A program made the position numbers and the translations under genes. Of a DNA stretch of 64,000 bases, positions 15,604 to 24,313 are shown in pieces. The stretch's first letter is position 1. Each line of letters begins with the position of its first letter. The notes beneath the pieces are model-generated. The model was not told the origin of the DNA, made no database searches, and worked only from the letters and a program-made list of their open reading frames with translations. The DNA comes from Litoreibacter halocynthiae. Lineage in GTDB: Bacteria > Pseudomonadota > Alphaproteobacteria > Rhodobacterales > Rhodobacteraceae. The stretch is from the NCBI RefSeq assembly GCF_004365635.1, contig NZ_SOBH01000003.1, forward strand, positions 372,001-436,000, given 5' to 3'.

Positions 15604-16731
15604 ATGAGAATTATCGACAGGACACGCATCGCGACGACATCGGCAAGTTTCGCCGCCCTGCTAGCAGGCGGCCTTGGCATGGCGCATGCACAGGATTTCG
15701 ACCTCGACGCGTTGATCGAGGCCGCGCGCGCCGAGCCGCAGCTGACGGTTTTTGACAGCACCGGCAAAATCAAGACAATGGCCGAAGCTTTCTCGGCCAA
15801 ATACGGTATCGACGCCGTCGGAACCAAGATGAAGGCCCCGGCCCAGATCGAGATGTTTGACCGCGAAGCCCGCGCCGGAAATGTTCAGGCAGACGTCGCG
15901 ATCATTTCGGATGCCTCCGCTGTTATCGCCCAGTTGATCCCGACTGGGGCCGTCACAAGCTGGTCGCCACCCGATCTGGCCGACAAGATCGACCCGGACT
16001 ATCAGAACCCGCTAGTTGTCGTCGCCTCGGCCAATCTCTGGACCTACAACACTGAACTCTATGACTCCTGCCCGGTTTCCAACATTTGGCAACTGACTGA
16101 ATCCGAATGGAAAGGCAAAGTCGCGATGCAGGATCCGCTGCGCAATCCTGGACTGACCAACTGGTTCAACCAGCTTGAAATGCACCACGACGACAAGATC
16201 GGGGCCGCCTATGAAGCGCAATACGGCAAACCGCTGGACAGCGACGCAGGCAGCGCAACCAAGGCTTGGCTGAAGGCGCTAGGTCAGAACGCACCATTGC
16301 TGGGATCCTCGGACAGCGCGGCTGCTGAATCGGTTGGAGCACCGGGCCAAAGCGAGGGCTTCATGGGGCTGATGGCGTCCGCCAAATACCGCGACAACGC
16401 GGACAGTGACTACAAGCTGGGCCTGTGTGATGGCATCAAACCGTTTGTCGGCTTTACCAGCGTCAATGTCGGGGTCATTGCGACAGGGTCGGACAGTCCG
16501 AACGCGGCCAAGCTGTTTTTGCACTATGCGATGACACCTGAAGGCATCGCGCCGCAAAACAACGACGGCAAAATGTCTTCCAACTCGGACGTGGGGCTGC
16601 CCGCTGACGAGGCATCCGGTGTTGGAAACGTGTTGGATCAAGTGCAAAACTACCGCATTTCCACTGCGGCAGATGACTGGGAAACTCGCCAGGACTGGCA
16701 GGATTTCTGGCTGCTGAACTACAGCCGCTGA
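15604..16731 (+). CDS. ABC transporter solute-binding protein (Fbp/Afu-like)
   Basis: 375 residues. The ATG at 15604 follows GGGAGAAATAACA and starts a signal peptide (MRIIDRTRIATTSASFAALLAGGLGMAHA). The mature protein has the type II periplasmic-binding fold of the iron/polyamine/sugar-phosphate group (LTVFDSTGKIKTMAEAFSAKYGI near the N-terminus, and EGIAPQNNDGKMSSN late). The paired tyrosines typical of ferric-binding FbpA near the C-terminus are not evident: the end region has YRISTAADDWETRQDW instead. That argues against simple iron binding. Confidence 0.88.
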   Translation: MRIIDRTRIATTSASFAALLAGGLGMAHAQDFDLDALIEAARAEPQLTVFDSTGKIKTMAEAFSAKYGIDAVGTKMKAPAQIEMFDREARAGNVQADVAIISDASAVIAQLIPTGAVTSWSPPDLADKIDPDYQNPLVVVASANLWTYNTELYDSCPVSNIWQLTESEWKGKVAMQDPLRNPGLTNWFNQLEMHHDDKIGAAYEAQYGKPLDSDAGSATKAWLKALGQNAPLLGSSDSAAAESVGAPGQSEGFMGLMASAKYRDNADSDYKLGLCDGIKPFVGFTSVNVGVIATGSDSPNAAKLFLHYAMTPEGIAPQNNDGKMSSNSDVGLPADEASGVGNVLDQVQNYRISTAADDWETRQDWQDFWLLNYSR

Positions 16732-16863
16732 TCACTTCCCCACCTTACGGAACGATACGAGTCAAACACTCTGCACGTTTGGTTCGCGTCCTTCGCTTCT
16801 CCGGACATTTCTCAAGTTCGGGGAGGCGGGCTTCAAACAGTCGTCACACCTAGGAATACACTC

Positions 16864-17703
16864 ATGTCACAGCAACCAGAGCCCCTTGATCACGGCGCGT
16901 TGAAAGCGCGGGCTGACTTTTGTCGCGACTTGATCGCGAGCGCATCAGCGCTTGCACTGGAAGGGTTTAAAAATCGCAACACTGGTGCCAGTGAGCGCAA
17001 GGGGCCGCAGGATTTTCTGACGGAAACTGATGGTGCGGTCGAGCGGCACATTCGTGCCCGCATAGCCGAAGCTTTCCCTGAAGACGGCTTTATGGGAGAA
17101 GAAACTGGTGGCGCGCCGACAGCACGCGTCTGGGTGGTCGATCCTATCGACGGAACCGCGAACTTCGCACGGGGAATACCACATTTCTGCGTCTCCATTG
17201 CGTTTGTCGCTGACGGGGAAATCAAGATCGGGTCAATCTGCGCGCCCGCAACTGACGATCTGTATTTCGCGCAAGCGGGGCAAGGTGCCACCCGTAATGG
17301 TGCACCTATCCATGCAGCAAAGACGGAAGATTTTGATGCTGCCTGCGTTGAGCTTGGCTGGTCGGGGCGAGTTTCGCAGGATCGGTACTTGAAAATCCTG
17401 ACCGGTATTCTCGATTTGGGGGCCAATGTGCGGCGTGGTGCCTCGGGCGCGATGGGTTTGGCCTATGTCGCCGATGGGAGATCCGACGCCTATCTTGAGC
17501 TGCACATGAATGCTTGGGATTGCCTCGCGGGTCTGCTGTTGGCGCAAGAAGCCGGTGCGCGAATTTGTGATTTCCTAGGAGGCGGCCCGCTTGAGGGTGG
17601 CGGCCCGGTCATTGCCAGCGTCTCGGCACTTGCCGACCAGTTAAGCGATGTCAGTGGGCTTGCCTTAGCACCTGCCGCGCGCGATCTCGCGTACGCTACT
17701 TGA
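16864..17703 (+). CDS. Inositol monophosphatase family phosphatase
   Basis: 279 residues. Metal-site motifs of the IMPase fold are present: GEETGG (about 79-84), DPIDGTANFARG (about 98-109) and NAWDCLAG (about 217-224). It hydrolyses a small phosphomonoester such as inositol or sugar phosphate in a Mg-dependent, cytoplasmic reaction (no signal peptide). It follows the transporter genes and precedes two other phosphatases, which points to processing of an imported phosphorylated compound. Cysteine- or nucleotide-specific motifs of CysQ are not obvious. Confidence 0.9.
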   Translation: MSQQPEPLDHGALKARADFCRDLIASASALALEGFKNRNTGASERKGPQDFLTETDGAVERHIRARIAEAFPEDGFMGEETGGAPTARVWVVDPIDGTANFARGIPHFCVSIAFVADGEIKIGSICAPATDDLYFAQAGQGATRNGAPIHAAKTEDFDAACVELGWSGRVSQDRYLKILTGILDLGANVRRGASGAMGLAYVADGRSDAYLELHMNAWDCLAGLLLAQEAGARICDFLGGGPLEGGGPVIASVSALADQLSDVSGLALAPAARDLAYAT

Positions 17704-17756
17704 GTCAGACACGACTCGGCGTCGTCGATTACACGCCGTTCCAGAAAGGATGCCAG

Positions 17757-18386
17757 ATGGGCACAGCACACTATGACCGACCTGCGATCAGCTTGATCGA
17801 AGAAAAAGTAACCCCGTTTGACGTCGCGCTTTATATTGGCGGGCGCGAAGGTACTGCCGATTTGCCGCTCCTGAAGAAACACGGGATTTCTATCGTCGTG
17901 AACTGTGCGGTGAATCTGGATCTCAACTATGTCCCAACGGAGGAACCATCCCGCATTGATGCCCCCGTTCCCTATGGGCACGGGGCGTTGCGGTATTACA
18001 AGATCGGCTTGGTGGATGGATCGGGAAGCCCGGCGTCGATGATGCTGGCCGGTTACTACATTTTGCGCGGTGCGCTGGTGCAGGAATTGCCGGACCGCCC
18101 CAGCTATCCCCATCGCGAACGAGGGAATATTCTGGTCAATTGTCGTGGCGGACGCAGTCGATCGACGGCCTTGGTCAGCCTGTTCCTGCAGAAATCCATG
18201 CCGAATACCTATCCGACCATGGAAGCGGCCCTTGCCCATGTCCGCGAACGGCGGAAGTTGCGCCGGGACGAATGGCACGAGACGCCGAAGCAGGTTCTGG
18301 TTGATGCCATAAAGCAGGCGTCGGACTGGATCGACATGATCGGTCACGACGACGTGCCACGCTATGATGGAAAAGGCACGGAATGA
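17757..18386 (+). CDS. Cysteine-based (dual-specificity-like) phosphatase
   Basis: 209 residues from the ATG at 17757, which has AAAGGA 7-8 bases upstream; an upstream TTG at 17700 is not supported. The active-site CX5R loop reads NCRGGRSRS (Cys and Arg both present) near residue 129, preceded by a DSP-like strand 'KHGISIVVNCAV' and an acid-loop region (YYKIGLVDGSG). Protein phosphatases and several small-molecule phosphatases share this fold; in this operon a small organophosphate substrate is at least as likely as a protein. It overlaps the next gene by 4 bp. Confidence 0.82.
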   Translation: MGTAHYDRPAISLIEEKVTPFDVALYIGGREGTADLPLLKKHGISIVVNCAVNLDLNYVPTEEPSRIDAPVPYGHGALRYYKIGLVDGSGSPASMMLAGYYILRGALVQELPDRPSYPHRERGNILVNCRGGRSRSTALVSLFLQKSMPNTYPTMEAALAHVRERRKLRRDEWHETPKQVLVDAIKQASDWIDMIGHDDVPRYDGKGTE

Positions 18387-19924
18387 CTTCGCACTGGACG
18401 GGACAGGTCGCCGTTCTGGCCGATCCGCATTTGCATGATGTAGCTGCCGGTCGTGCCTATGGGCTGGTTCACGAAGATTGTTTTCGCAGTTTGGCGGACA
18501 CGGCCTCATCGACCCGAGTGTTCAATGAGGGCGGTGCAGCGTTGGTTCGTGCATTGGACATACTGGTGGAACATGGCGTGCGACTGGTGATGATCGCAGG
18601 TGATCTGACCGATGATGGCCAACCAGCAAACTGGAATGCCGCTGCCAGTCTATTGCATAAATATACGCAAAAATACGGGATGAGGTTCTTCCTGACGCCG
18701 GGCAATCACGATCAATGGTATGGTGACGGCAAGGCGCTGAAAAAAGGGATGGTAACGCGAGACGGAGTTATCTTTGCTGTTGCTGGCGACCCATCCGAAC
18801 CAAGCGCTGTCCACGCCCCCGCGATGCGGCAAGTCGGACAGGCGGAGATGCTGGACTATGCGCGTTCATTTGGATTTTGCCGTCACGACGACGATCTGTA
18901 TTGGGAAACGCCCTTCGGGGTGTCCGATGCTTTAGCCGATCGCATAGGAACGGTGACGGATTCTGATGGTGATCCGGTGCTGGGTCCTGATTTATCCTAT
19001 CTGGTGGAACCCGTGGAGGGGCTGTGGATTCTGTCGGTAGACGCCAATGTCTACTTGCCTGGCACGGATGGATGGGTGGATTGTGGGCAACAGGGTTGGA
19101 ACGCCGTTCTGCACCACAAGGCTTGGTTGTTGGACTGGATGCGCGACGTCGCTGCACGGGCCAAAGCGCAGGGTAAGCAGCTTTTGACCATGTCACATTT
19201 TCCGGCGATCGACGTGCTGAACGACGTGCCCGGCGGGCTGGCTCAACGGGTGATGCCCACGCACTTGACCGCAGATGCCACGACAGCAACGGGTGTGGGC
19301 CTGCATTTCAGCGGGCATTGGCATATCAACCGCACCGGCGCACGGCACTTTGGGAAGGACTGGTTAGTGAATGTGGCGATTCCGTCGACCGCAAGCTTTC
19401 CTGCCGCCTTTAAGCTGGTCAATCTGGAGCAGACCTCTGCCCGCGTTGAAACCGTTCAACTGGGACAGGTCCCGGGGTTCGATGCGGGCTTTGCGCATTA
19501 CCTTGCCGAGCAGCCCGATGCGACGCTTCCGCGGTGTGAAAGCTATGCCGATTTCTTGCGGGACCATCTGGGTGAGCTCACCGGTCGGCGGTATCTGGCG
19601 CGTGATTGGCCCACCGAATTCGGCGCGTATCTAGAGCAGGAAACGCTGGCCGATATCTTAACGCAGATAGGGGTCAACGCTGATAGTGCCACGACAAAAA
19701 TTCCCGCGCGGCTGGCAATTGACGACTATTACTTCTTGGAACGTGGTGGGCAGCTTGCGGAAATTCCGGCTGAACGGTTGTCTGTCTATAGGGCGCTTGA
19801 TTCGGCCGAACCCCTTAAAGGTGGTGACAGCCAAAGACGCCTGATCATGGGGTTGGCGCGCTACAGTCAGGCACTTCCGGATGACAAATTTACAGTAGAT
19901 TTGACCAACGGCTCGGTCACTTAA
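18383..19924 (+). CDS. Metallophosphoesterase (calcineurin-like)
   Basis: 513 residues. The five metal motifs are in order: ADPHLHD (about 14-20), AGDLTDDG (about 73-80), TPGNHDQW (about 106-113), SHFPAI (about 272) and SGHWHINR (about 311-318). The last 150 residues are a C-terminal extension without a recognised domain. It has no signal peptide, so it acts in the cytoplasm. Members of this fold split phosphodiesters or monoesters. Together with the IMPase-like enzyme it could convert an imported phosphodiester to an alcohol plus phosphate. Its stop overlaps the convergent LacI gene by 4 bp. Confidence 0.9.
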   Translation: MTSHWTGQVAVLADPHLHDVAAGRAYGLVHEDCFRSLADTASSTRVFNEGGAALVRALDILVEHGVRLVMIAGDLTDDGQPANWNAAASLLHKYTQKYGMRFFLTPGNHDQWYGDGKALKKGMVTRDGVIFAVAGDPSEPSAVHAPAMRQVGQAEMLDYARSFGFCRHDDDLYWETPFGVSDALADRIGTVTDSDGDPVLGPDLSYLVEPVEGLWILSVDANVYLPGTDGWVDCGQQGWNAVLHHKAWLLDWMRDVAARAKAQGKQLLTMSHFPAIDVLNDVPGGLAQRVMPTHLTADATTATGVGLHFSGHWHINRTGARHFGKDWLVNVAIPSTASFPAAFKLVNLEQTSARVETVQLGQVPGFDAGFAHYLAEQPDATLPRCESYADFLRDHLGELTGRRYLARDWPTEFGAYLEQETLADILTQIGVNADSATTKIPARLAIDDYYFLERGGQLAEIPAERLSVYRALDSAEPLKGGDSQRRLIMGLARYSQALPDDKFTVDLTNGSVT

Positions 19925-20943
19925 CGCGGACGCACCGTGTTGCGCCAAATCGGGGTGGTCTTCAACGCGATGTCACGCCCAACGCCGCCCACCGGCGGAT
20001 CGCCCAAGAGGCGCCCGATCTGTTCCGCAATCTCGGTAACTGGTTGCCGAAATGTTGTCAGCCGGTAGGACGTCCATTGCGCTTGCTCGATATCGTCAAA
20101 CCCGATCACGCAAAGATCGTCGGGAATGTTCAATTGAAATTCCTGCCTCGCCGTGTCCATGAAGCCAAGCGCCAGTATATCCGTAACGCAAAACGCTGCA
20201 TCCGGTGTCGATGCGCGTCCAAAAACCCTACGCGCGGCTTCTGCCCCCGTGGCATAGCTGGTAGGGCCGACGGCCACGACCTCCACTTCGTCACCAATCG
20301 CCTTCGCTTCGGTGACATAGGCCAGTTCGCGAGCCGCGAGACTTGGTGTCAGACTGGTCGAGGAAACAACGACATGGCGACGGCAGCCGGCCCGCTTGTT
20401 CAGGCGAACGGCCTCGGTTGCTGCTCCTTCGTTGTCGATTGAAATCCGGTCGGCACCGTCGTGTCGCTTGCCGCGGTTCAGAAGGATAACGTGCTGACCA
20501 TTTGCCAGACAGGTATCGACCAGATCGTATGAGGGTTGGCCGGACAATACGACCGTGGCCTCGGCCCGGAAATTCAGACTTTGCGTTAGGGCTTGTGCTG
20601 CACCGTCGTCAACACCGTCGGCGTTGATAACCAGTGCTACGCGGTCTGAGGCTTGGAGAACCCGAATTATCTCGTCCATCATACGCGACTGATAGGGATT
20701 GCTGACGGATCGAATGACCAGCGACACGATGTTGGTGCGGTCCGACAAGAGCCCGCGAGCAAGGTGGTTGACGTGATAGCCAAGCTCTTTAGCCGCCGCG
20801 ATGACCTTTTGTCGGGTTTCGGGTGAAACACTGCCGCCATCGGAGAATGTTCGTGATACGGCAGACCGGGAAACGCCTGCCAATTCCGCAACCTTCAGGG
20901 CGCTTACAAAACCCTTGTTATGCACCTTCGTAGGATTCTTCAC
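19921..20943 (-). CDS. LacI-family transcriptional regulator
   Basis: 340 residues starting at a GTG (20943). The N-terminal HTH reads LKVAELAGVSRSAVSRTFSDGGSVSPETRQKVIAAAKELGY, followed by the hinge helix (NHLARGLLSD) and a periplasmic-binding-like effector domain (IPDDLCVIGFDDIEQAQW, TTFRQPVTEIAEQ). It probably senses a product of the convergent transporter/phosphatase operon. No regulator of other type lies nearby. A candidate target dyad is at 12435-12450. Confidence 0.9.
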   Translation of the reverse strand: MKNPTKVHNKGFVSALKVAELAGVSRSAVSRTFSDGGSVSPETRQKVIAAAKELGYHVNHLARGLLSDRTNIVSLVIRSVSNPYQSRMMDEIIRVLQASDRVALVINADGVDDGAAQALTQSLNFRAEATVVLSGQPSYDLVDTCLANGQHVILLNRGKRHDGADRISIDNEGAATEAVRLNKRAGCRRHVVVSSTSLTPSLAARELAYVTEAKAIGDEVEVVAVGPTSYATGAEAARRVFGRASTPDAAFCVTDILALGFMDTARQEFQLNIPDDLCVIGFDDIEQAQWTSYRLTTFRQPVTEIAEQIGRLLGDPPVGGVGRDIALKTTPIWRNTVRPR

Positions 20944-21531
20944 ATTGGGCTTTCTGTTGTTGCGCTGGTGACTGAACTATAAATTTTTTATACGTTTATC
21001 GCCAGCGGAAGAAATACTCAGCATCGAGGTATTGGGGCTGTCTTCGGTTATGATGTATCCCTGCCCAAGGAGTCTTGGGGCAGAACGAAGCCTGACGTTG
21101 ACCTTAGTCAATAGGGGCGATCAGTGCGGAAGTCGCTCATATCGCCGGAACGCTTGAACGGACATTCGTTCGGCTGAGTTAAATGTTGGCTAGGTCCCGA
21201 TTGTGTTGAAAAACTCCGAAATTCGGATGTCGTAACTTTCAGGCAAAAGCCCGTTATACTAGGAAGTCAAATGAGAACGTTCCTGAGGCGAAGAGAGTTG
21301 GCAATTGAGCGGCCAGAGGTCAACTAGGCCGCCTCTCGCCACCAAAAACTCATCGGCCTGTACAGCGAAAAAGTTCGGCAGTCAGTACCAAAAGCGGTGT
21401 TTTTCAACACAATCGCCGCATTACAGTCGCCCAATAAACGTATGTCCAACGTCAGCTTCAACGAGAAATCGGTCAAATCCCAACGTTTGTCCACCGCGCT
21501 ATGAACCGTTTCGGAATGCTTCAACACCAAA
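20944..21531. other. Intergenic region with a hairpin and an inverted-repeat remnant
   Basis: No convincing gene. A hairpin CTGCCC-AAG/CTT-GGGGCAG lies at 21061-21083 without a T-tract. An AT-rich dyad TATAAA-TTT-TTTATA at about 20979-20993 lies in the LacI promoter region. The stretch 21198-21415 is bounded by long inverted repeats and is listed separately. Confidence 0.5.
21198..21415. mobile_element. Inverted-repeat-bounded remnant (MITE-like or IS-end remnant)
   Basis: CGATTGTGTTGAAAAAC at 21198-21214 is the exact reverse complement of GTTTTTCAACACAATCG at 21399-21415 (17 bp perfect, with weaker inward similarity). The 218-bp unit has no transposase. The end sequence (TGTTGAAAAAC) resembles terminal repeats of transposase-bearing insertion sequences, but I cannot name the family. 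No clear target duplication flanks it. Confidence 0.55.
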
Positions 21532-22080
21532 TCAATGTCGAGCGAGCCGAACCTCAGCCCCCGTGATCTGGCTAATAACTCCCCCTGTGTTGACGGCGCT
21601 GTAGATTGATCTCGGCGGACGGGCGGTATTGGTAACGCTCCTATGCACCCAGCTTCGCTCTTCCATAGATTTCAGAGTCTGCGACAAAGCACGATCCGTA
21701 ATCGTTAACAGGTTTCGCCTGATCTCGTTAAAATGGCGCGGCGTTTGAAGCGTTGTCAAAACTGGCAATGTCCATGAACGACGCAGCAAGTCCTGATCTT
21801 CGTCTCCAGAAACACTTTGAACTTTATAAGCGATTGCGGCGGCCGTTACGCCACTTGGCGTCAGACGAAACTCTGGCCGCAGCGGATGGCCGTGGCCGGG
21901 GTTCCGTTCCAGAAGCCCACTCTCAATAAGGTGTTCCATGCTTTGGCCGAAGGCTGATCTGCTGGCACCTGTTGCAGTCAGCAGCGCCGCCTGTCGCCCA
22001 GCAACACCTTCATGCAGGTTCGATAGAATGGAAAGTGCCCAAGCGCGAGAAGTGATGTTGACAAGAAAATCAATGTCCAT
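21532..22080 (-). CDS. Winged-helix regulator, tandem HxlR-like
   Basis: 182 residues that read as two HxlR-type winged helices in a row. The first is about residues 5-75 (RAWALSILSNLHEGVAGRQ...SRSAFGQSMEHLIESGLLERNP), the second about 95-165 (RRSWTLPVLTTLQTPRHFNEIRRNLLTITDRALSQTLKSMEERSWVHR). Most HxlR proteins have one such domain and act as dimers, so this may act as a pseudo-dimer. It is divergent from a VOC-family gene with a 13-bp dyad in the 38-bp gap, so it probably controls that gene. Confidence 0.8.
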   Translation of the reverse strand: MDIDFLVNITSRAWALSILSNLHEGVAGRQAALLTATGASRSAFGQSMEHLIESGLLERNPGHGHPLRPEFRLTPSGVTAAAIAYKVQSVSGDEDQDLLRRSWTLPVLTTLQTPRHFNEIRRNLLTITDRALSQTLKSMEERSWVHRSVTNTARPPRSIYSAVNTGGVISQITGAEVRLARH

Positions 22081-22084
22081 AAAG

Positions 22085-22097
22085 TATAGTTACTATA
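22085..22097. promoter_or_regulatory. Probable operator of the HxlR-like regulator
   Basis: TATAGT-T-ACTATA perfect dyad, 5 bp from the regulator start and 21 bp from the VOC gene start, in the short divergent gap. Confidence 0.5.
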
Positions 22098-22118
22098 TTA
22101 TTAACCAAAAGGAAGCCC

Positions 22119-22496
22119 ATGCCACTCGTTTCAATAGAAAACACCATTACTATCGCTTTGTCAGTGACGGATCGATACAAAAGCGCCAAGTGGTATGAAA
22201 ACATGCTTGGGTTTCAGACAAATTTTCATGCTGATGAGGCAGGCTGGTCTGAACTCCAGACCAAAACAACTGGGGTCACTATCGGTCTTGGTGAGCATAC
22301 CAAACCTGCCCCCGGCAACTGCGTGCCAGTTTTCGGAATTGCTGACTTAGATACCGCGCGTCAAAAACTGGAGCATGCCAAAGTTAAGTTTGATGGTGAA
22401 ACAGATGTCGTAGAGGGCATGGTAAAGACCGCGACCTTCTATGATCCTGATGGCAACGCGCTCATGCTTGCAGAAGATCTGACGGGTGGTATCTAA
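22119..22496 (+). CDS. VOC (glyoxalase/bleomycin-resistance/dioxygenase) superfamily protein
   Basis: 125 residues, one complete VOC module of two beta-alpha-beta-beta-beta units. Family marks are ALSVTDRYKSAKWYENMLGF near the N-terminus and VKTATFYDPDGNALMLAED near the end (metal-ligand Glu in the last strand). AAGGAAG lies just upstream of the ATG. The reaction is not predictable from sequence. It is divergent from the HxlR-like regulator and followed by a second, broken VOC gene two bases later. Confidence 0.85.
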   Translation: MPLVSIENTITIALSVTDRYKSAKWYENMLGFQTNFHADEAGWSELQTKTTGVTIGLGEHTKPAPGNCVPVFGIADLDTARQKLEHAKVKFDGETDVVEGMVKTATFYDPDGNALMLAEDLTGGI

Positions 22497-22498
22497 CG

Positions 22499-22906
22499 AT
22501 GAGATGGCTAACAAAAACCTCAATAGCACTTCTTGCGCCCACTAGTTTTGCCTCGGCAGAGCCGTTCGGCGAAGTCACAGTCGGTGTCCCCGTCTCATCC
22601 ATCGCAGAAGCGGAGACATGGTATCTAAACTTTCTAGGTGCAGAAACCAAAATAATGCGGCCCTTTCCCGGCGTTGTTGAATTCAAAGTTTCGCCCGACA
22701 CCTGAGTTCAACTCTTTGAAGTCGAAAACCAACAACCGTCCGGGGCCATCATCAAATTCTTGGTGGAAGATATGGCAGATGCGCAGCGCGAGCGTGCTGA
22801 ACTTGGCATCAATACTGGGGACGCAATCGATATTCCCGGTGTTGTGACATACTCCGAATTCGCCGACCCCTTTGGCAATGCACTCGGTCTATATGACCTG
22901 CCATAG
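22499..22906 (+). pseudogene. VOC superfamily gene interrupted by one in-frame TGA
   Basis: The frame opens at 22499 with a signal-peptide-like N-terminus (MRWLTKTSIALLAPTSFASA), then VOC sequence to ..EFKVSPDT and a TGA at 22703-22705. The same frame continues without interruption as VQLFEVENQQPSG...YSEFADPFGNALGLYDLP to TAG at 22904-22906. VOC proteins usually have a Trp before the VQLFE strand, so the TGA looks like a TGG-to-TGA change. No other damage is visible, so the lesion is recent or the stop is read through. Confidence 0.75.
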
Positions 22907-22980
22907 ATAGTGCCGAAAACGACCGATACTGGTGAGCAACTCGACCTACCAAGTGTTGGATTTGGTCAGGAGGCATCACA

Positions 22981-23109
22981 ATGTGGAAGCAAATCATGGA
23001 AATATGGGTGGATGTCGTCCTGATGTTGGCCTTTCAAGAATCAAGCTGGAAGCGTGTATCGAACAGGCTGGATAAGAAACGAAAGGAGCTAAACACGTAT
23101 GTCAAATGA
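22981..23109 (+). CDS. Small hypothetical protein (42 aa)
   Basis: Begins MWKQIMEIWVDVVLM and ends in a basic segment (SSWKRVSNRLDKKRKEL). AGGAGG lies 7 bases before the ATG, the best ribosome site in this neighbourhood. Its end overlaps the start of the LysE-family gene by 11 bp, so it may couple translation of that gene. I recognise no family. The short hydrophobic stretch is too short for a confident membrane helix. Confidence 0.45.
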   Translation: MWKQIMEIWVDVVLMLAFQESSWKRVSNRLDKKRKELNTYVK

Positions 23110-23728
23110 CTTGATCACGATCGCGACGGTCGCGGTTCTCTATGCAGCGGTTGTGGTGAGCCCCGGTCCGAATTTCGCGCTCATATCGAGGCTCGCGATT
23201 TCAGGCGCACCTCGAACTGCGCATGGAGCGACACTGGGGCTTGCTTTGGCGGCAACGCTATACGCTGTTCTCAGCATGACGGGTCTTGCGGTGGTCTTGT
23301 CACATATGGGTTGGCTTGGCAGCTTTGTTCAAGTCGCGGGTGGATTGTTTTTGATTTATCTCGGACTTCAGAGCCGGCTTCAGCCCAACGCGTCCAAACC
23401 GAAAAGCCCGACGGTGTTGTCAGACGACACTTTCGAACGTGGTCTCAGATTAGGACTTCTGATCAATCTTTCCAACCCTAAGGCGATAACCTTCTTTGTC
23501 AGCCTCTATGCGGTCGCGATATCATCCGAGACAGGACTTGGCGCCAAGTCCGCCATTCTCTTTATAGGATTCGGGATGGAGGTCTTATGGTACACGATCG
23601 TTGTCGCGATACTGTCTACTGGTCCTGCCCGTGCGATTTACAACCGATTTGGCGTTTGGTTTGAACGCACACTTGGAACAATTTTGGTAGTGCTTGGCAT
23701 TCGAATGATTATGGAGCGCCAGCCATGA
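23099..23728 (+). CDS. LysE-family amino-acid/metabolite exporter
   Basis: 209 residues with five to six hydrophobic segments and the LysE/RhtB signature near the N-terminus (VVVSPGPNFALISRLAISGAPRTAHGATLGLALA). It also has GLRLGLLINLSNPKAITFFVSLYAV in the middle and the closing segment LGTILVVLGIRMIM. It exports an amino acid or related metabolite from the cytoplasm. AAAGGAG lies 8-9 bases upstream. It overlaps a decayed acetyltransferase by ATGA. Confidence 0.9.
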   Translation: MSNDLITIATVAVLYAAVVVSPGPNFALISRLAISGAPRTAHGATLGLALAATLYAVLSMTGLAVVLSHMGWLGSFVQVAGGLFLIYLGLQSRLQPNASKPKSPTVLSDDTFERGLRLGLLINLSNPKAITFFVSLYAVAISSETGLGAKSAILFIGFGMEVLWYTIVVAILSTGPARAIYNRFGVWFERTLGTILVVLGIRMIMERQP

Positions 23729-24245
23729 CCATTCGCAACGCGACCCCATCAGACGCGTCAATCATGGCAGCAATCTCAATGGAAGTTTGGATCGGGACCT
23801 ATCTCAAAAGAGGCGTGAGCACGTTCTTTGCCGAGTATCCGTTAGAGACTTTCACGTCTGTAAGACGAGCGCTCTGATATCCGACCCATCCTAGTTCATT
23901 TTGGTTTCTGAAAACGCAGAAGGAATTGATGGCTTTTTACGTGTAACACCGAGAAGCCCCGCCCCCGTTTGAAGGCTGTTCAGACACGGAAATTGCAACT
24001 TTCTATGTCCAATCGCGCCACCACGGACAAGGAATAGGCAAACGACTTCTGAACACTACCCTTAAACACTGTCGCAAACAGGGCGTGAGTTCTGTCTGGC
24101 TGGCGACAAAGCCGAGAACTCTCCAGCAATAGCCTTTTACATTTCTCAAGGCTTCAAGCATGTCGGGGAAACAGAATTTCGAATTTAAGATCAAGGATAC
24201 CTCAACAATATCTATTCTTACGGATTGTCTGCCTCTGCTCGATAA
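23725..24245 (+). pseudogene. Decayed GNAT-family acetyltransferase
   Basis: The first frame (MTIRNATPSDASIMAAISMEVW...) stops at 23875-23877. Acetyltransferase sequence resumes in another frame with the acetyl-CoA motif RHHGQGIGKRLL near 24012-24050. It then continues in a third frame (NSPAIAFYISQGFKHVG, then after one stop DQGYLNNIYSY) to 24245. There are at least two frameshifts and two stops. The start codon still overlaps the LysE stop by ATGA, showing it was once in the same operon. Confidence 0.8.
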
Positions 24246-24313
24246 CATCTTTCAGATATCTGCGGCAGATAAGAACTCGCGTTACGCGGACGATACCATG
24301 ACCGGGGTTACAA

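Noticed and set aside
21305-21604. Open frames across the inverted-repeat element
   Set aside because: They run into the HxlR-like gene in other frames and show no transposase motifs.
22703-22705. TGA considered as a selenocysteine codon
   Set aside because: The position aligns with a usual Trp, the VOC fold has no known selenoprotein here, and no SECIS-like stem directly after the TGA was evident.
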